DNA from: JAQIBY01 sp964527535
GTDB taxonomy: Bacteria; Bacteroidota; Bacteroidia; Bacteroidales; ML635J-15
NCBI GenBank assembly: GCA_964527535.1
Contig: CAZGPW010000236.1
Span: 1-26,440, forward strand
Direction: 5' to 3'
Length of the DNA: 26,440 nt
Position numbers and translations under genes: made by a program. How positions within the stretch are numbered: the first letter of the stretch is position 1; each line of letters begins with the position of its first letter. Shown here piece by piece: positions 1 to 6,894 of the stretch. The notes under the pieces are model-generated. The model saw only the letters and a program-made list of their open reading frames with translations, made no database searches and was not told where the DNA came from.

Positions 1-173
1 AAGCCTTAAAGCTTAGGAGCCGAACTAGTTCACCTTTCTTTCTCTGGTTCTTCAGAATTAGCACTCTAAAATATTAAAAATAATCATTTTGCTAAACTAG
101 TGGCGGAGCCGAAGCCACCGGATACAAAGCCACCGACCACTTGGTTATCCCTCAGAACGGATATTTTTTTACA

Positions 174-225
174 TTACAAAACGAATTCTGTATCTTTACA
201 TGCTTTACAAAACGCATTTTGATAT
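174..225 (+). repeat. Direct repeat in the crotonase leader
   Basis: Two copies of a motif reading ttacaaaacg[a/c]attytg lie 31 bp apart, at about 174-193 and 205-225, immediately before the crotonase start. The second copy would overlap the transcription start if the -7-like motif between them is used, so it could be a paired operator or simply a local duplication. Nothing in the window identifies a regulator. Confidence 0.35.
191..198 (+). promoter_or_regulatory. Possible -7 element of the crotonase promoter
   Basis: TATCTTTA differs by one base from the Bacteroidota -7 consensus TAnnTTTG and lies 28 bp before the crotonase ATG. No clear -33 TTG is seen about 20 bp upstream, so this is a weak call. 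The rest of positions 1-173 shows no gene. It contains short GC-rich inverted pieces, such as gtggc and gccac near 101-118. Confidence 0.3.
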
Positions 226-1005
226 ATGGAACAACGGTTTATTTACCTGCACATAATAGACGGTATCGCTGACTTGCACATCCACAAGCCGGAAAAAATG
301 AACGCTTTGGATTCTGTTTTGCTTCAGGAGCTCAGTGAGAACATTGCCAAACTGGAAAAAACCAACGACGTCAAAGCCCTGTTCATAACAGGTACACCCG
401 ATGTTTTTTCGGCGGGCGGAGACCTGCTATACATGGCAAAAATGAATGAAGCAGAAGGACGCAATGCATCGGCATTGATTCAGGACATTTTTAATCGCAT
501 TGAATCGCTTTCCTGCCTTACTGTTAGCCTTGTGCAAGGCATCGCCTTTGGCGGCGGACTGGAATTGTGCCTGTGTTGCGACGTTTGCATCGCCGGGGAT
601 AAAGCAAAATTTGCCCTGCCTGAAATGCGCTATGGCATTATCCCTGCGGGCGGAGGCACAGTCAGGTTTTTGGAAAAAACAACCATATCGCAGTTGTTAT
701 ACACCATGACATACCAAAAGATAATGACACCTACCGAAGCGTATTCATGCGGACTGATACAGGATATTGTCAGAAATGACGACATGGAAAAATTCAAAGC
801 CGTGTATATGCAAAAATTGCAGGCGCTAAACACAGATACCCTGGTAAAAATTAAATCGCACATCAAACAAACCGGAAAATTCCTTCATCACCCTGCCCGC
901 GCCAAAGCGTTTGAAAACGAATCCAAGCTGTTCGGGTATTTGCTTGAAAAAGAAGGAAAGGACAAAATGAACGCCTTTTTTGAGCAGAGACAAAAAGAAA
1001 TGTAG
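226..1005 (+). CDS. Enoyl-CoA hydratase/isomerase (crotonase) family protein
   Basis: A 259-residue crotonase-fold protein of normal family length. Members stabilise a thioester enolate and catalyse hydration/dehydration, isomerisation or related steps on acyl-CoA or acyl-ACP. The oxyanion-hole segment FSAGGDL is at about 61-67, and GGGLEL and ALPEM follow. E113 and E133 sit 20 residues apart, as do the two catalytic glutamates of rat mitochondrial enoyl-CoA hydratase (E144/E164), so hydratase/dehydratase activity is plausible. There is no signal peptide, so the protein is cytosolic. Two KASIII-SDR fusion genes follow on the same strand about 1 kb downstream, and the DNA between them looks inserted, so the three may once have formed one operon. 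The substrate cannot be told from sequence. An alternative is an isomerase or decarboxylase of the same superfamily. Confidence 0.88.
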   Translation: MEQRFIYLHIIDGIADLHIHKPEKMNALDSVLLQELSENIAKLEKTNDVKALFITGTPDVFSAGGDLLYMAKMNEAEGRNASALIQDIFNRIESLSCLTVSLVQGIAFGGGLELCLCCDVCIAGDKAKFALPEMRYGIIPAGGGTVRFLEKTTISQLLYTMTYQKIMTPTEAYSCGLIQDIVRNDDMEKFKAVYMQKLQALNTDTLVKIKSHIKQTGKFLHHPARAKAFENESKLFGYLLEKEGKDKMNAFFEQRQKEM

Positions 1006-1081
1006 CATTAGGAGCATTTAATTATGAAACATCATGTATGTAAAAAAACAAAACTCAAAATCCAAAAATTATACCTTGAGT

Positions 1082-1240
1082 CCACTCTAAAAAGTCATTT
1101 TCGCCACAGAATCACAAAAACTCAAAATCCCAATAAAATTCTACTGGTTGCTAATCAGTGTTTTGTGGGATTTAGAGCTACCGTCATCCGTCGGTACAGG
1201 TTTGGTGTTTTGGTGGCATTTTTCTTTTTTTTTAGAGTGG
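1082..1240. repeat. Imperfect palindromic (MITE-like) element
   Basis: The ends are a perfect 12-bp inverted repeat: ccactctaaaaa at 1082-1093 and its complement at 1229-1240. Inside, segments around 1100-1120 and 1200-1220 pair imperfectly, and aaatccca at 1125-1132 pairs with tgggattt at 1166-1173. The roughly 160-bp unit is therefore a long interrupted palindrome with no credible gene. It begins shortly after the crotonase stop. Such non-coding inverted-repeat units are common in Bacteroidota intergenic DNA, but I cannot confirm other copies in this genome. Confidence 0.45.
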
Positions 1241-1284
1241 CCTCTACCTTTAAAAATGCAAATCTATTCAATCATAAATTAAAA

Positions 1285-1300
1285 AGTTGGCAGTTGGCAA
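1285..1300 (+). repeat. Left arm of a 16-bp inverted repeat flanking the four-helix-bundle gene
   Basis: The sequence agttggcagttggcaa is the exact reverse complement of 1711-1726. It lies 17 bp before the start codon of the four-helix-bundle gene. It is itself a tandem of agttggc, so each arm is a small double repeat. Together the arms bracket the gene like the ends of a cassette. Confidence 0.75.
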
Positions 1301-1317
1301 ACTAATAAATCAAAAAT

Positions 1318-1695
1318 ATGGAAAGTAATTTCAGAGCATTAACTGTATATCAAAAGGCATTTGCTTTAGCAATGGAAATCTTTGACATCACCAAGCAGTT
1401 TCCACAAGAAGAAAAGTATGCACTGACTGATGAAATCAGAAGATCATCGCGATCGGTTTGCAGAGCAAGTGGGGAGGGATACCGGAAACGGCAATATCCC
1501 AAACACTTTTCAAGCAAATTTAGTGATGCAGACATGGAAAATTCAGAAACACAGGTTTCCCTGGACTTTTCAAAGGAATGTAAATATATCTCTATAAAGG
1601 AATATAACGAACTTCTCAGCAAATCTGAAGAAGTAGGGCGAATGCTAAATCATGCGGTGGAGCATCCCGAGAAATACATGCCAAGAGGAAAATAA
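1318..1695 (+). CDS. Four-helix bundle protein (S23 / 23S rRNA intervening-sequence family)
   Basis: A 125-residue all-helical protein. Family hallmarks are RRSSRSV at about 41-47, a GEGY motif near 52-55, RQYPKHF at about 58-64, and the DADMENSETQVSLDF stretch around 71-85. These match the family known from proteins encoded in 23S rRNA intervening sequences and related to the Avd accessory protein of diversity-generating retroelements. Here there is no rRNA gene, reverse transcriptase or template repeat nearby. The molecular role of stand-alone members is unknown. The gene is intact and is bracketed by an exact 16-bp inverted repeat (1285-1300, 1711-1726), suggesting it arrived as a small cassette between the crotonase and ketosynthase genes. 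It has no obvious partner among its neighbours. Confidence 0.85.
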   Translation: MESNFRALTVYQKAFALAMEIFDITKQFPQEEKYALTDEIRRSSRSVCRASGEGYRKRQYPKHFSSKFSDADMENSETQVSLDFSKECKYISIKEYNELLSKSEEVGRMLNHAVEHPEKYMPRGK

Positions 1696-1710
1696 GTTGC
1701 AAACTGCTTC

Positions 1711-1726
1711 TTGCCAACTGCCAACT
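1711..1726 (-). repeat. Right arm of the 16-bp inverted repeat
   Basis: The sequence ttgccaactgccaact is a perfect complement of 1285-1300. It begins 15 bp after the stop codon of the four-helix-bundle gene. A partial extra copy of the theme (ttgcaaactg) precedes it at about 1697-1706. Confidence 0.75.
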
Positions 1727-1793
1727 GCATACTTTATTCACAATGACACAATATTATAAACTAAAGATAATATAAATACCAGACAGAATACAA

Positions 1794-1922
1794 ATGAGCA
1801 GACATAAATTAAAACCTGGTTACGATTTAGAAGAACGTAAATGTCAACTATCCAAAACCAGAATGAATACAGTATTTAGTTTGTTTTGTTCATTGGATTT
1901 TTGTTCATTGGCATTTATTTGA
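1794..1922 (+). pseudogene. Possible remnant of a second four-helix-bundle gene
   Basis: A 42-codon open frame begins MSRHKLKPGYDLEER. The YDLEER string resembles, from memory, the N-terminal motif of another subfamily of bacterial four-helix-bundle proteins, but the residues after it (KCQLSKTRMN) do not continue the family pattern. The frame ends in low-complexity TTTG-rich DNA. This is either a decayed fragment or chance. The rest of 1727-1991 shows no other gene. Confidence 0.2.
1884..1911 (+). repeat. 13-bp direct repeat in TTTG-rich leader
   Basis: The sequence ttttgttcattgg occurs at 1884-1896 and again at 1899-1911. It is followed by further ATTTG-like units up to about 1945. This AT-rich stretch lies 80-110 bp upstream of the first ketosynthase gene and may contain its promoter, but no convincing TAnnTTTG with a properly spaced TTG was found. 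Confidence 0.45.
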
Positions 1923-1991
1923 GATTTGTTTTTTGTAATTTGCAACTTTATCTATTGTTACGAGATTAATTTGTTAAGACAATAAAAAATT

Positions 1992-3851
1992 ATGGAATCT
2001 TATATTTTTTCCGGCACCGGTTTTGAACCGGGAAAACATACCATCACCAATCAACAGATAGAACAGGCCATTGACGAAGGTTTCCTGTACGGTTTCAACA
2101 AAGGCCGTGTAAAACAGGGAGATTCATATAATGCCTACATTGAGCAAGGCGGTCAGCTTAGTCCGTTTGCATTTATGGCAGAACACAAAATGGGATTTCG
2201 TGACCGGAGGCATGTGGTGCCTTTTCCGCCGGCAAAAAAATCGTATCCCAAAGCAGACAACAGCCTCGACCTTGCCATCAAAGCATCCCAGCAAGCCATT
2301 GACAACGCAGGATTATCAGCTCAGGACATAGACATGTGGATGGTAAGCACCGGTACACCCCACGAAAAAGCACCCGGGACAGCAGCCACACTCAAATGTT
2401 ATTTTGTGCCTTTCGAAAATCAAACCCCAACACACAGCCTGACATCTGCATGTGTGGGATTCAACATCAACCTGGAACTGGCAATACAAAAACTGAAGCA
2501 ACATCCCGGCATGAAACACATCCTTATTGTCCACACGGAAGTCATGTCGGAGATGCTGTGCAATGAAAAAGATTTTGTTCCCATCACCAGTTTTGGAGAT
2601 GCTGCTGCAGCCGTGGTATTGTCACGCATTGAATCAAAGAAACCGGTGGGTGTACAACACATCTGCAACTATGAAGACCTGCGCATGATTGACTTCCTCG
2701 GGGCAGATAAAGAAGGTGACCTGTACATGGAACCCAGGGTGGTAAAAAGCCGTGCCGTACCAAACATGGCAAATGTAGCCAGGGAAATCAGCAAAAAAGA
2801 CAAAAAACAACCCGCTGAGTATGATCATTACCTGCCTCACCAAACCGGGCATGCCATTGTCAAATCCGTGACAAAAGCCGCTCAGATACCCGATGAAATA
2901 TGTTACCAGGATGTGCAGCTTAACTATGGTAATTTGTCAGGTGCATCGGTGCCGGCATCCTATCATGAGCTGCTTACCAAAGGGAAACTTACTCCGGGGA
3001 TGCACATTTTAACATCCGTTGCAGGGCTTGGAGGAGAATACGGCGGTTTTTCATACATCGTAAATGAACCGGTAAAGTTCAAATCCAATAACAACATGCT
3101 GGAAGGAAAAACGGTTTTTATAACCGGCAGCACCGGCGACCTGGCGCAAAAAACCATTGAAAAACTGGCAGAACAAAACGCCAACTTGTTGCTGCATTAC
3201 CGGGCCGATAAAAAAATGGCCGGGTTGAAAAACAAGCTTAAAAAATATACCGGAAACATACAGTACCTCAAAGCCGATCTTTCTAAATTACAGGAAGTTG
3301 AAATCATGGCCAAAGAGATGAAGTCACGGGGAATAGCCCCCGATTATGTCATCCACATCGCAGCGGCTACAGGAAACCTGAAACGTGCCTCGGAGGTCAC
3401 TGACAAAGAAATGCAGGAAGTGGAACATGTCAATCACCGGGCAGCCCGCATCCTCATCGAAACCTTGTTTGATGACATAAAAGAAGCCGTGCTTTTTGTC
3501 GGGTCTGTTGCCGAAGAAGCACTGTTCAGCGGGTCCTCGGCTTACGTGGCTTCAAAAAGGGCGCTCCATGCTTACGCCGTTGATTTGGCAATGCGGTATT
3601 ATCAGCACAACAAACGGGTGGTGTATTACATGCCCGGTATTATTGACGGCGGGATGATGGGAAAACTCAGCGAAACTCAAAAAAGTACATCCATGCAATC
3701 TGTCCGTCAAACCCGGCTCATTGAGCTGGACAACATTGCCGAAAAGCTGGTAAAATCATTGTACCTGCCAAAAGTACAGGGCGTGGAAGCCGATTACGAA
3801 GGGGCGTTAATGGTACGCAGGGATGCTTATTTAAAGGAGGATTTATCATGA
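1992..3851 (+). CDS. KASIII-type 3-oxoacyl synthase fused to a short-chain dehydrogenase/reductase
   Basis: A 619-residue two-domain cytosolic protein. Residues 1-360 form a KASIII-like ketosynthase (thiolase fold) with the full triad: C154 in TSACVGFN, H283 in LPHQTG, and N314 in YGNLSGAS. The 129- and 31-residue spacings are close to those of E. coli FabH. It should condense an acyl thioester with a malonyl-type extender. Residues about 370-615 form a Rossmann SDR domain: nucleotide-binding TGSTGDLA at 378-385, S505, and Y518-x3-K522 (YVASK), with the usual 13-residue Ser-Tyr gap, so a keto-reductase is likely. The stop overlaps the start of a paralogous gene by 4 bp. DarB/StlD-type ketosynthases of dialkylresorcinol pathways have, as I recall, a similar length and are an alternative identity, but no DarA-like cyclase is in the window. 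The product is unknown. Confidence 0.8.
   Translation: MESYIFSGTGFEPGKHTITNQQIEQAIDEGFLYGFNKGRVKQGDSYNAYIEQGGQLSPFAFMAEHKMGFRDRRHVVPFPPAKKSYPKADNSLDLAIKASQQAIDNAGLSAQDIDMWMVSTGTPHEKAPGTAATLKCYFVPFENQTPTHSLTSACVGFNINLELAIQKLKQHPGMKHILIVHTEVMSEMLCNEKDFVPITSFGDAAAAVVLSRIESKKPVGVQHICNYEDLRMIDFLGADKEGDLYMEPRVVKSRAVPNMANVAREISKKDKKQPAEYDHYLPHQTGHAIVKSVTKAAQIPDEICYQDVQLNYGNLSGASVPASYHELLTKGKLTPGMHILTSVAGLGGEYGGFSYIVNEPVKFKSNNNMLEGKTVFITGSTGDLAQKTIEKLAEQNANLLLHYRADKKMAGLKNKLKKYTGNIQYLKADLSKLQEVEIMAKEMKSRGIAPDYVIHIAAATGNLKRASEVTDKEMQEVEHVNHRAARILIETLFDDIKEAVLFVGSVAEEALFSGSSAYVASKRALHAYAVDLAMRYYQHNKRVVYYMPGIIDGGMMGKLSETQKSTSMQSVRQTRLIELDNIAEKLVKSLYLPKVQGVEADYEGALMVRRDAYLKEDLS
3833..3840 (+). promoter_or_regulatory. 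Strong Shine-Dalgarno for the second ketosynthase gene
   Basis: AAAGGAGG lies 7 nt before ATG 3848, inside the last codons of the upstream gene. Such a strong site is unusual in Bacteroidota, where Shine-Dalgarno sequences are often absent. With the ATGA stop/start overlap it indicates tight translational coupling of the two fusion proteins. Confidence 0.75.
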
Positions 3852-5710
3852 AAAATTTCATTTTCAGCGGATACGGACACGCTGCCGGCAAACATGAAAT
3901 CACCAATACCGATATCATGGAAGCTGTCAGGAAAGAGTTTTTGAAAGGATTCAGGGAAGACAAAATCATCCGCAGCGATAATTACCGGGCTTTCCTGAAA
4001 AAACACCCCAACGTCTCCCCTTTTGATTATTTTGCGGGATACAAAATGGGTTTTTTCAAGCGCCACCATGTCAGGCCTTTTCCGCCGGTACGCAAAAAAT
4101 TGTTTTATGCCGAAACCTCCCTGGAGCTTGGTGTAAAAGCCATCCGCAATGCCATCAGTGATTCAGGATTACAAATCAGTGATGTCTCAGCATGGTTTGT
4201 CAGCACCGTATCACCACACGAACAAGCCCCTGGTTTAGCAGCTACCATCAAAGCGTTTTTTACGGATTTTGACAACAATACCCCGTCAATTACGCTCGCT
4301 TCGGGATGCTCAGGTTTTAACCTGAATCTGCAACACGCCATGGAATACCTGAAATCGCATCCTGAAGCAAAACACGTTGTGGTAGCTCACACCGAAACCA
4401 TGTCGGATTTTCTCACCGAACGCATAAAATTTGTTCCGCTGGTGACCTTTGGCGATGCTGCCGCTGCAGTTGTTTTATCCCGCACCGAATCCCCTGACAG
4501 GGAAGGATTGTTGCACATCAGCAACTTTCAGGATATGCACATGGTGGATTTTGTTGGGGTTGATAAAGAAAGTAACCTGTACATGGATGATGCCGTGATT
4601 AAAGACCGGGCTATTGTCAACATGAGCAAAGCAGGCAGTGATATGCTTAAAACCACAGGATGGGAAACTTCCGGCATTGACTTTTTTGTGCCCCATCAGA
4701 CGGGTAATGCCATCCTTATTCCCACAGCAAAAAACATCGGTTTTTCCGAAAACCAACTGTACAACGATGCACAAAAAATGTATGGGAACGTTTCCGGTGC
4801 CACCATCCCAATAAGCCTGTCATTGCTGCACAATGAAAACAGGTTGAAACCGGGCATGAAGATTCTCAGTTCTGTAGCAGGGGTCGGCGGTAAATACGGT
4901 GCTTTCAGTTACCTGGTACCAGAAAGACATCAGGATAAAGCATCGGTATTGCATCAGAAAGACCTGGCAGGAAAAACCTGCCTGATAACGGGCAGTACAG
5001 GTGCGTTGGGCACGGAAATAGCATTGGAAATGGGAAAACGCGGTGCCACATTGCTTCTGCATTATGCCCACAATACCAAAGCAGCCAAAAAACTGGCTGA
5101 TAAGGTCAAAAAACACAGTGGAAAAGCCATGTGTTTCCGGGCAGACTTCACAAAAAAGGAAGATATCAACGCCCTTGCAGATGCCATACAAAGTAAAACA
5201 GATAAACTGCATTACCTTGTCCATGCGGCGGGCATCAGCGAAAACCTCAACAAGCAGGCTATCCCCGGAGAGGATAAAATCATGCAGGTAAATTGTTTTG
5301 CCCCGCTGGAAATCAGCAAAAAGCTGCTTCCCCTGCTGCAAGAAACCGTTCTGTACATTGGCACAGCGGCTGAAGACATCCCTATAGCAGGGTTTCCGGG
5401 ATTTACAGCATCAAAAGCCTGTCTCCACGGTGCAGCAGGCAGTGCAGCAGGCGAATTCATATCAAAAGGGATACGTACCATTTATTACATGGCTGCTTTG
5501 CTTGACAAAGGAACCAGTAAAAACATCCCGCCCAAAGAAGCGTTTAATTTTATGCTGAAAAACGGACAGGAAACCCCCGTGCCGGTAAAAGAAACCGCCT
5601 ACCGCATCGTTAGTTCGCTGTATATACCCAAGGTGCTATGCGTACAAAACAGCTACGAGGGGCCCATGGTTGTAAGGCGTGACGGGTACGTGCTTGAAAC
5701 GGATGTGTGA
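3848..5710 (+). CDS. KASIII-type 3-oxoacyl synthase fused to an SDR domain lacking catalytic Ser/Tyr
   Basis: A 620-residue paralogue of the upstream gene, colinear over its whole length. The ketosynthase triad is at the same positions: C154 in ASGCSGFN, H283 in VPHQTG, N314 in YGNVSGAT. The C-terminal Rossmann domain keeps TGSTGALG at 381-388 and an HAAG segment at 459-462. The residue aligned with the catalytic Ser is T506, and the YxxxK motif reads FTASK, with F519 in place of Tyr and K523 kept. In classical SDRs loss of the Tyr hydroxyl abolishes reduction, so this domain may only bind nucleotide, serve as a scaffold, or act differently. The start is fixed by the ATGA overlap and a strong ribosome site. 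The two proteins probably form a hetero-oligomer with one working reductase, which is inference. Confidence 0.8.
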   Translation: MKNFIFSGYGHAAGKHEITNTDIMEAVRKEFLKGFREDKIIRSDNYRAFLKKHPNVSPFDYFAGYKMGFFKRHHVRPFPPVRKKLFYAETSLELGVKAIRNAISDSGLQISDVSAWFVSTVSPHEQAPGLAATIKAFFTDFDNNTPSITLASGCSGFNLNLQHAMEYLKSHPEAKHVVVAHTETMSDFLTERIKFVPLVTFGDAAAAVVLSRTESPDREGLLHISNFQDMHMVDFVGVDKESNLYMDDAVIKDRAIVNMSKAGSDMLKTTGWETSGIDFFVPHQTGNAILIPTAKNIGFSENQLYNDAQKMYGNVSGATIPISLSLLHNENRLKPGMKILSSVAGVGGKYGAFSYLVPERHQDKASVLHQKDLAGKTCLITGSTGALGTEIALEMGKRGATLLLHYAHNTKAAKKLADKVKKHSGKAMCFRADFTKKEDINALADAIQSKTDKLHYLVHAAGISENLNKQAIPGEDKIMQVNCFAPLEISKKLLPLLQETVLYIGTAAEDIPIAGFPGFTASKACLHGAAGSAAGEFISKGIRTIYYMAALLDKGTSKNIPPKEAFNFMLKNGQETPVPVKETAYRIVSSLYIPKVLCVQNSYEGPMVVRRDGYVLETDV

Positions 5711-5794
5711 TTAATTAGTACCTGTCAATAGAGTCGTGAAAGTTTGTAACTAATCATGTGTCTGTTCAGAAAGTGTCATTTAAACCAATGCAAT

Positions 5795-6886
5795 ATGTCA
5801 AAGAAAACACACAACATACTAAACAAAAACCAACTAACTAAACAAGACATTATTTTCTTGCTGGAATTAAGTGGAAAAGACGAACAACTGCTGTTTAAAA
5901 AAGCATCAGAAATTAAAGCCCGCTATGTAGGAAAGATAACATGGTTTCGCGGCTTAATAGAATATTCCAATATATGCTCAAAAAATTGTTATTATTGCGG
6001 AATACGGTCCGGCAATCAACATACAAAAAGATATGAATTAACCGATGAAGAGGTGTTAGCTGCAGCTAAGTTTGCCATTGATCATAACTATGGGTCACTT
6101 GTATTACAATCAGGAGAAAGAAGCAACAGAAAGTTTACCGCTCACATCACAAGCCTGTTAAAAAAAATAAAGCAATTGAGTACACCTGGATTGGGCATTA
6201 CATTATCCATGGGAGATCAAAGCGAAGATGTATATCGTGAATGGTATGAAGCAGGCGCACACCGGTACTTATTACGCATAGAAAGTTCAAATCCGGATTT
6301 GTATCATAAACTGCATCCGGATGATGATATTCACAGTTTTGAAAAACGGCTTGCAACACTCAGGCTCTTAAAAAAACTAAATTATCAGACAGGCACAGGC
6401 GTAATGATTGGCACTCCCTTTCAAACCACAGAGCATCTGGCCAACGATTTAATGTTTATGCGTGATTTTGATATTGACATGTGCGGCATGGGACCTTACA
6501 TAGAACATAAGGAAACCCCGCTTTACGCCTATCGTCATCAGCTAATGCCATTGCACGACCGGTTCAGGCTTAGCTTAAAAATGATTGCCATATTACGGAT
6601 ATTGATGAAAGACATCAATATCGCTGCCGCTACAGCCATGCAAGCCATTGATCCCATTGGCAGGGAAAAAGCCATTATGGCTGGTGCCAATGTTATCATG
6701 CCAAATATTACTCCCGGAAGGTACAGGGATGACTATGACCTGTATGAAAACAAACCATGTACAAGTGAAGAAGCTTCTGATTGCAGCAGTTGCCTTGACG
6801 TTAGAATAGGACTAACAGGAGATAAAATAGGATATGGAGAATGGGGCGATCCAAAACATTTTTACACCCGGCAAAAAAACAATTAA
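5795..6886 (+). CDS. hydE: [FeFe]-hydrogenase H-cluster radical SAM maturase HydE
   Basis: 363 residues from ATG 5795. An in-frame ATG at 5756 would add 13 residues, but the chosen start gives a length nearer the roughly 350 usual for HydE. The radical SAM cluster motif C61-x3-C65-x2-C68 lies in ICSKNCYYCG. Near the C-terminus C-x7-C-x2-C (KPCTSEEASDCSSC) matches the spacing of the second, non-essential cluster site of Thermotoga maritima HydE. HydE builds part of the diiron dithiolate site of [FeFe] hydrogenase together with HydF and HydG, neither of which is here. A related radical SAM enzyme such as PylB is less likely because of the C-terminal cysteines. The gene ends 8 bp from the convergent surface-protein gene and is separated from the ketosynthases by 84 bp. 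A functional link to them is not evident. Confidence 0.85.
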   Translation: MSKKTHNILNKNQLTKQDIIFLLELSGKDEQLLFKKASEIKARYVGKITWFRGLIEYSNICSKNCYYCGIRSGNQHTKRYELTDEEVLAAAKFAIDHNYGSLVLQSGERSNRKFTAHITSLLKKIKQLSTPGLGITLSMGDQSEDVYREWYEAGAHRYLLRIESSNPDLYHKLHPDDDIHSFEKRLATLRLLKKLNYQTGTGVMIGTPFQTTEHLANDLMFMRDFDIDMCGMGPYIEHKETPLYAYRHQLMPLHDRFRLSLKMIAILRILMKDINIAAATAMQAIDPIGREKAIMAGANVIMPNITPGRYRDDYDLYENKPCTSEEASDCSSCLDVRIGLTGDKIGYGEWGDPKHFYTRQKNN

Positions 6887-6894
6887 ACACCTCA

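Noticed and set aside
1024..1305. 93-codon open frame after the crotonase gene with AGGAG upstream
   Set aside because: Most of it lies in the interrupted palindrome, the translation shows no domain and includes a poly-Phe run from a T-tract. The ribosome-site-like AGGAG may be a leftover of a former downstream gene.
1318..1695. Diversity-generating retroelement based on the Avd-like four-helix-bundle gene
   Set aside because: No reverse transcriptase, template repeat or variable-repeat target gene is present within the window.
4820..5341. 173-codon open frame antisense to the second ketosynthase gene
   Set aside because: It lies entirely within a well-supported gene, has Cys/Phe-rich composition typical of a reverse-strand shadow, and has no promoter or motif.
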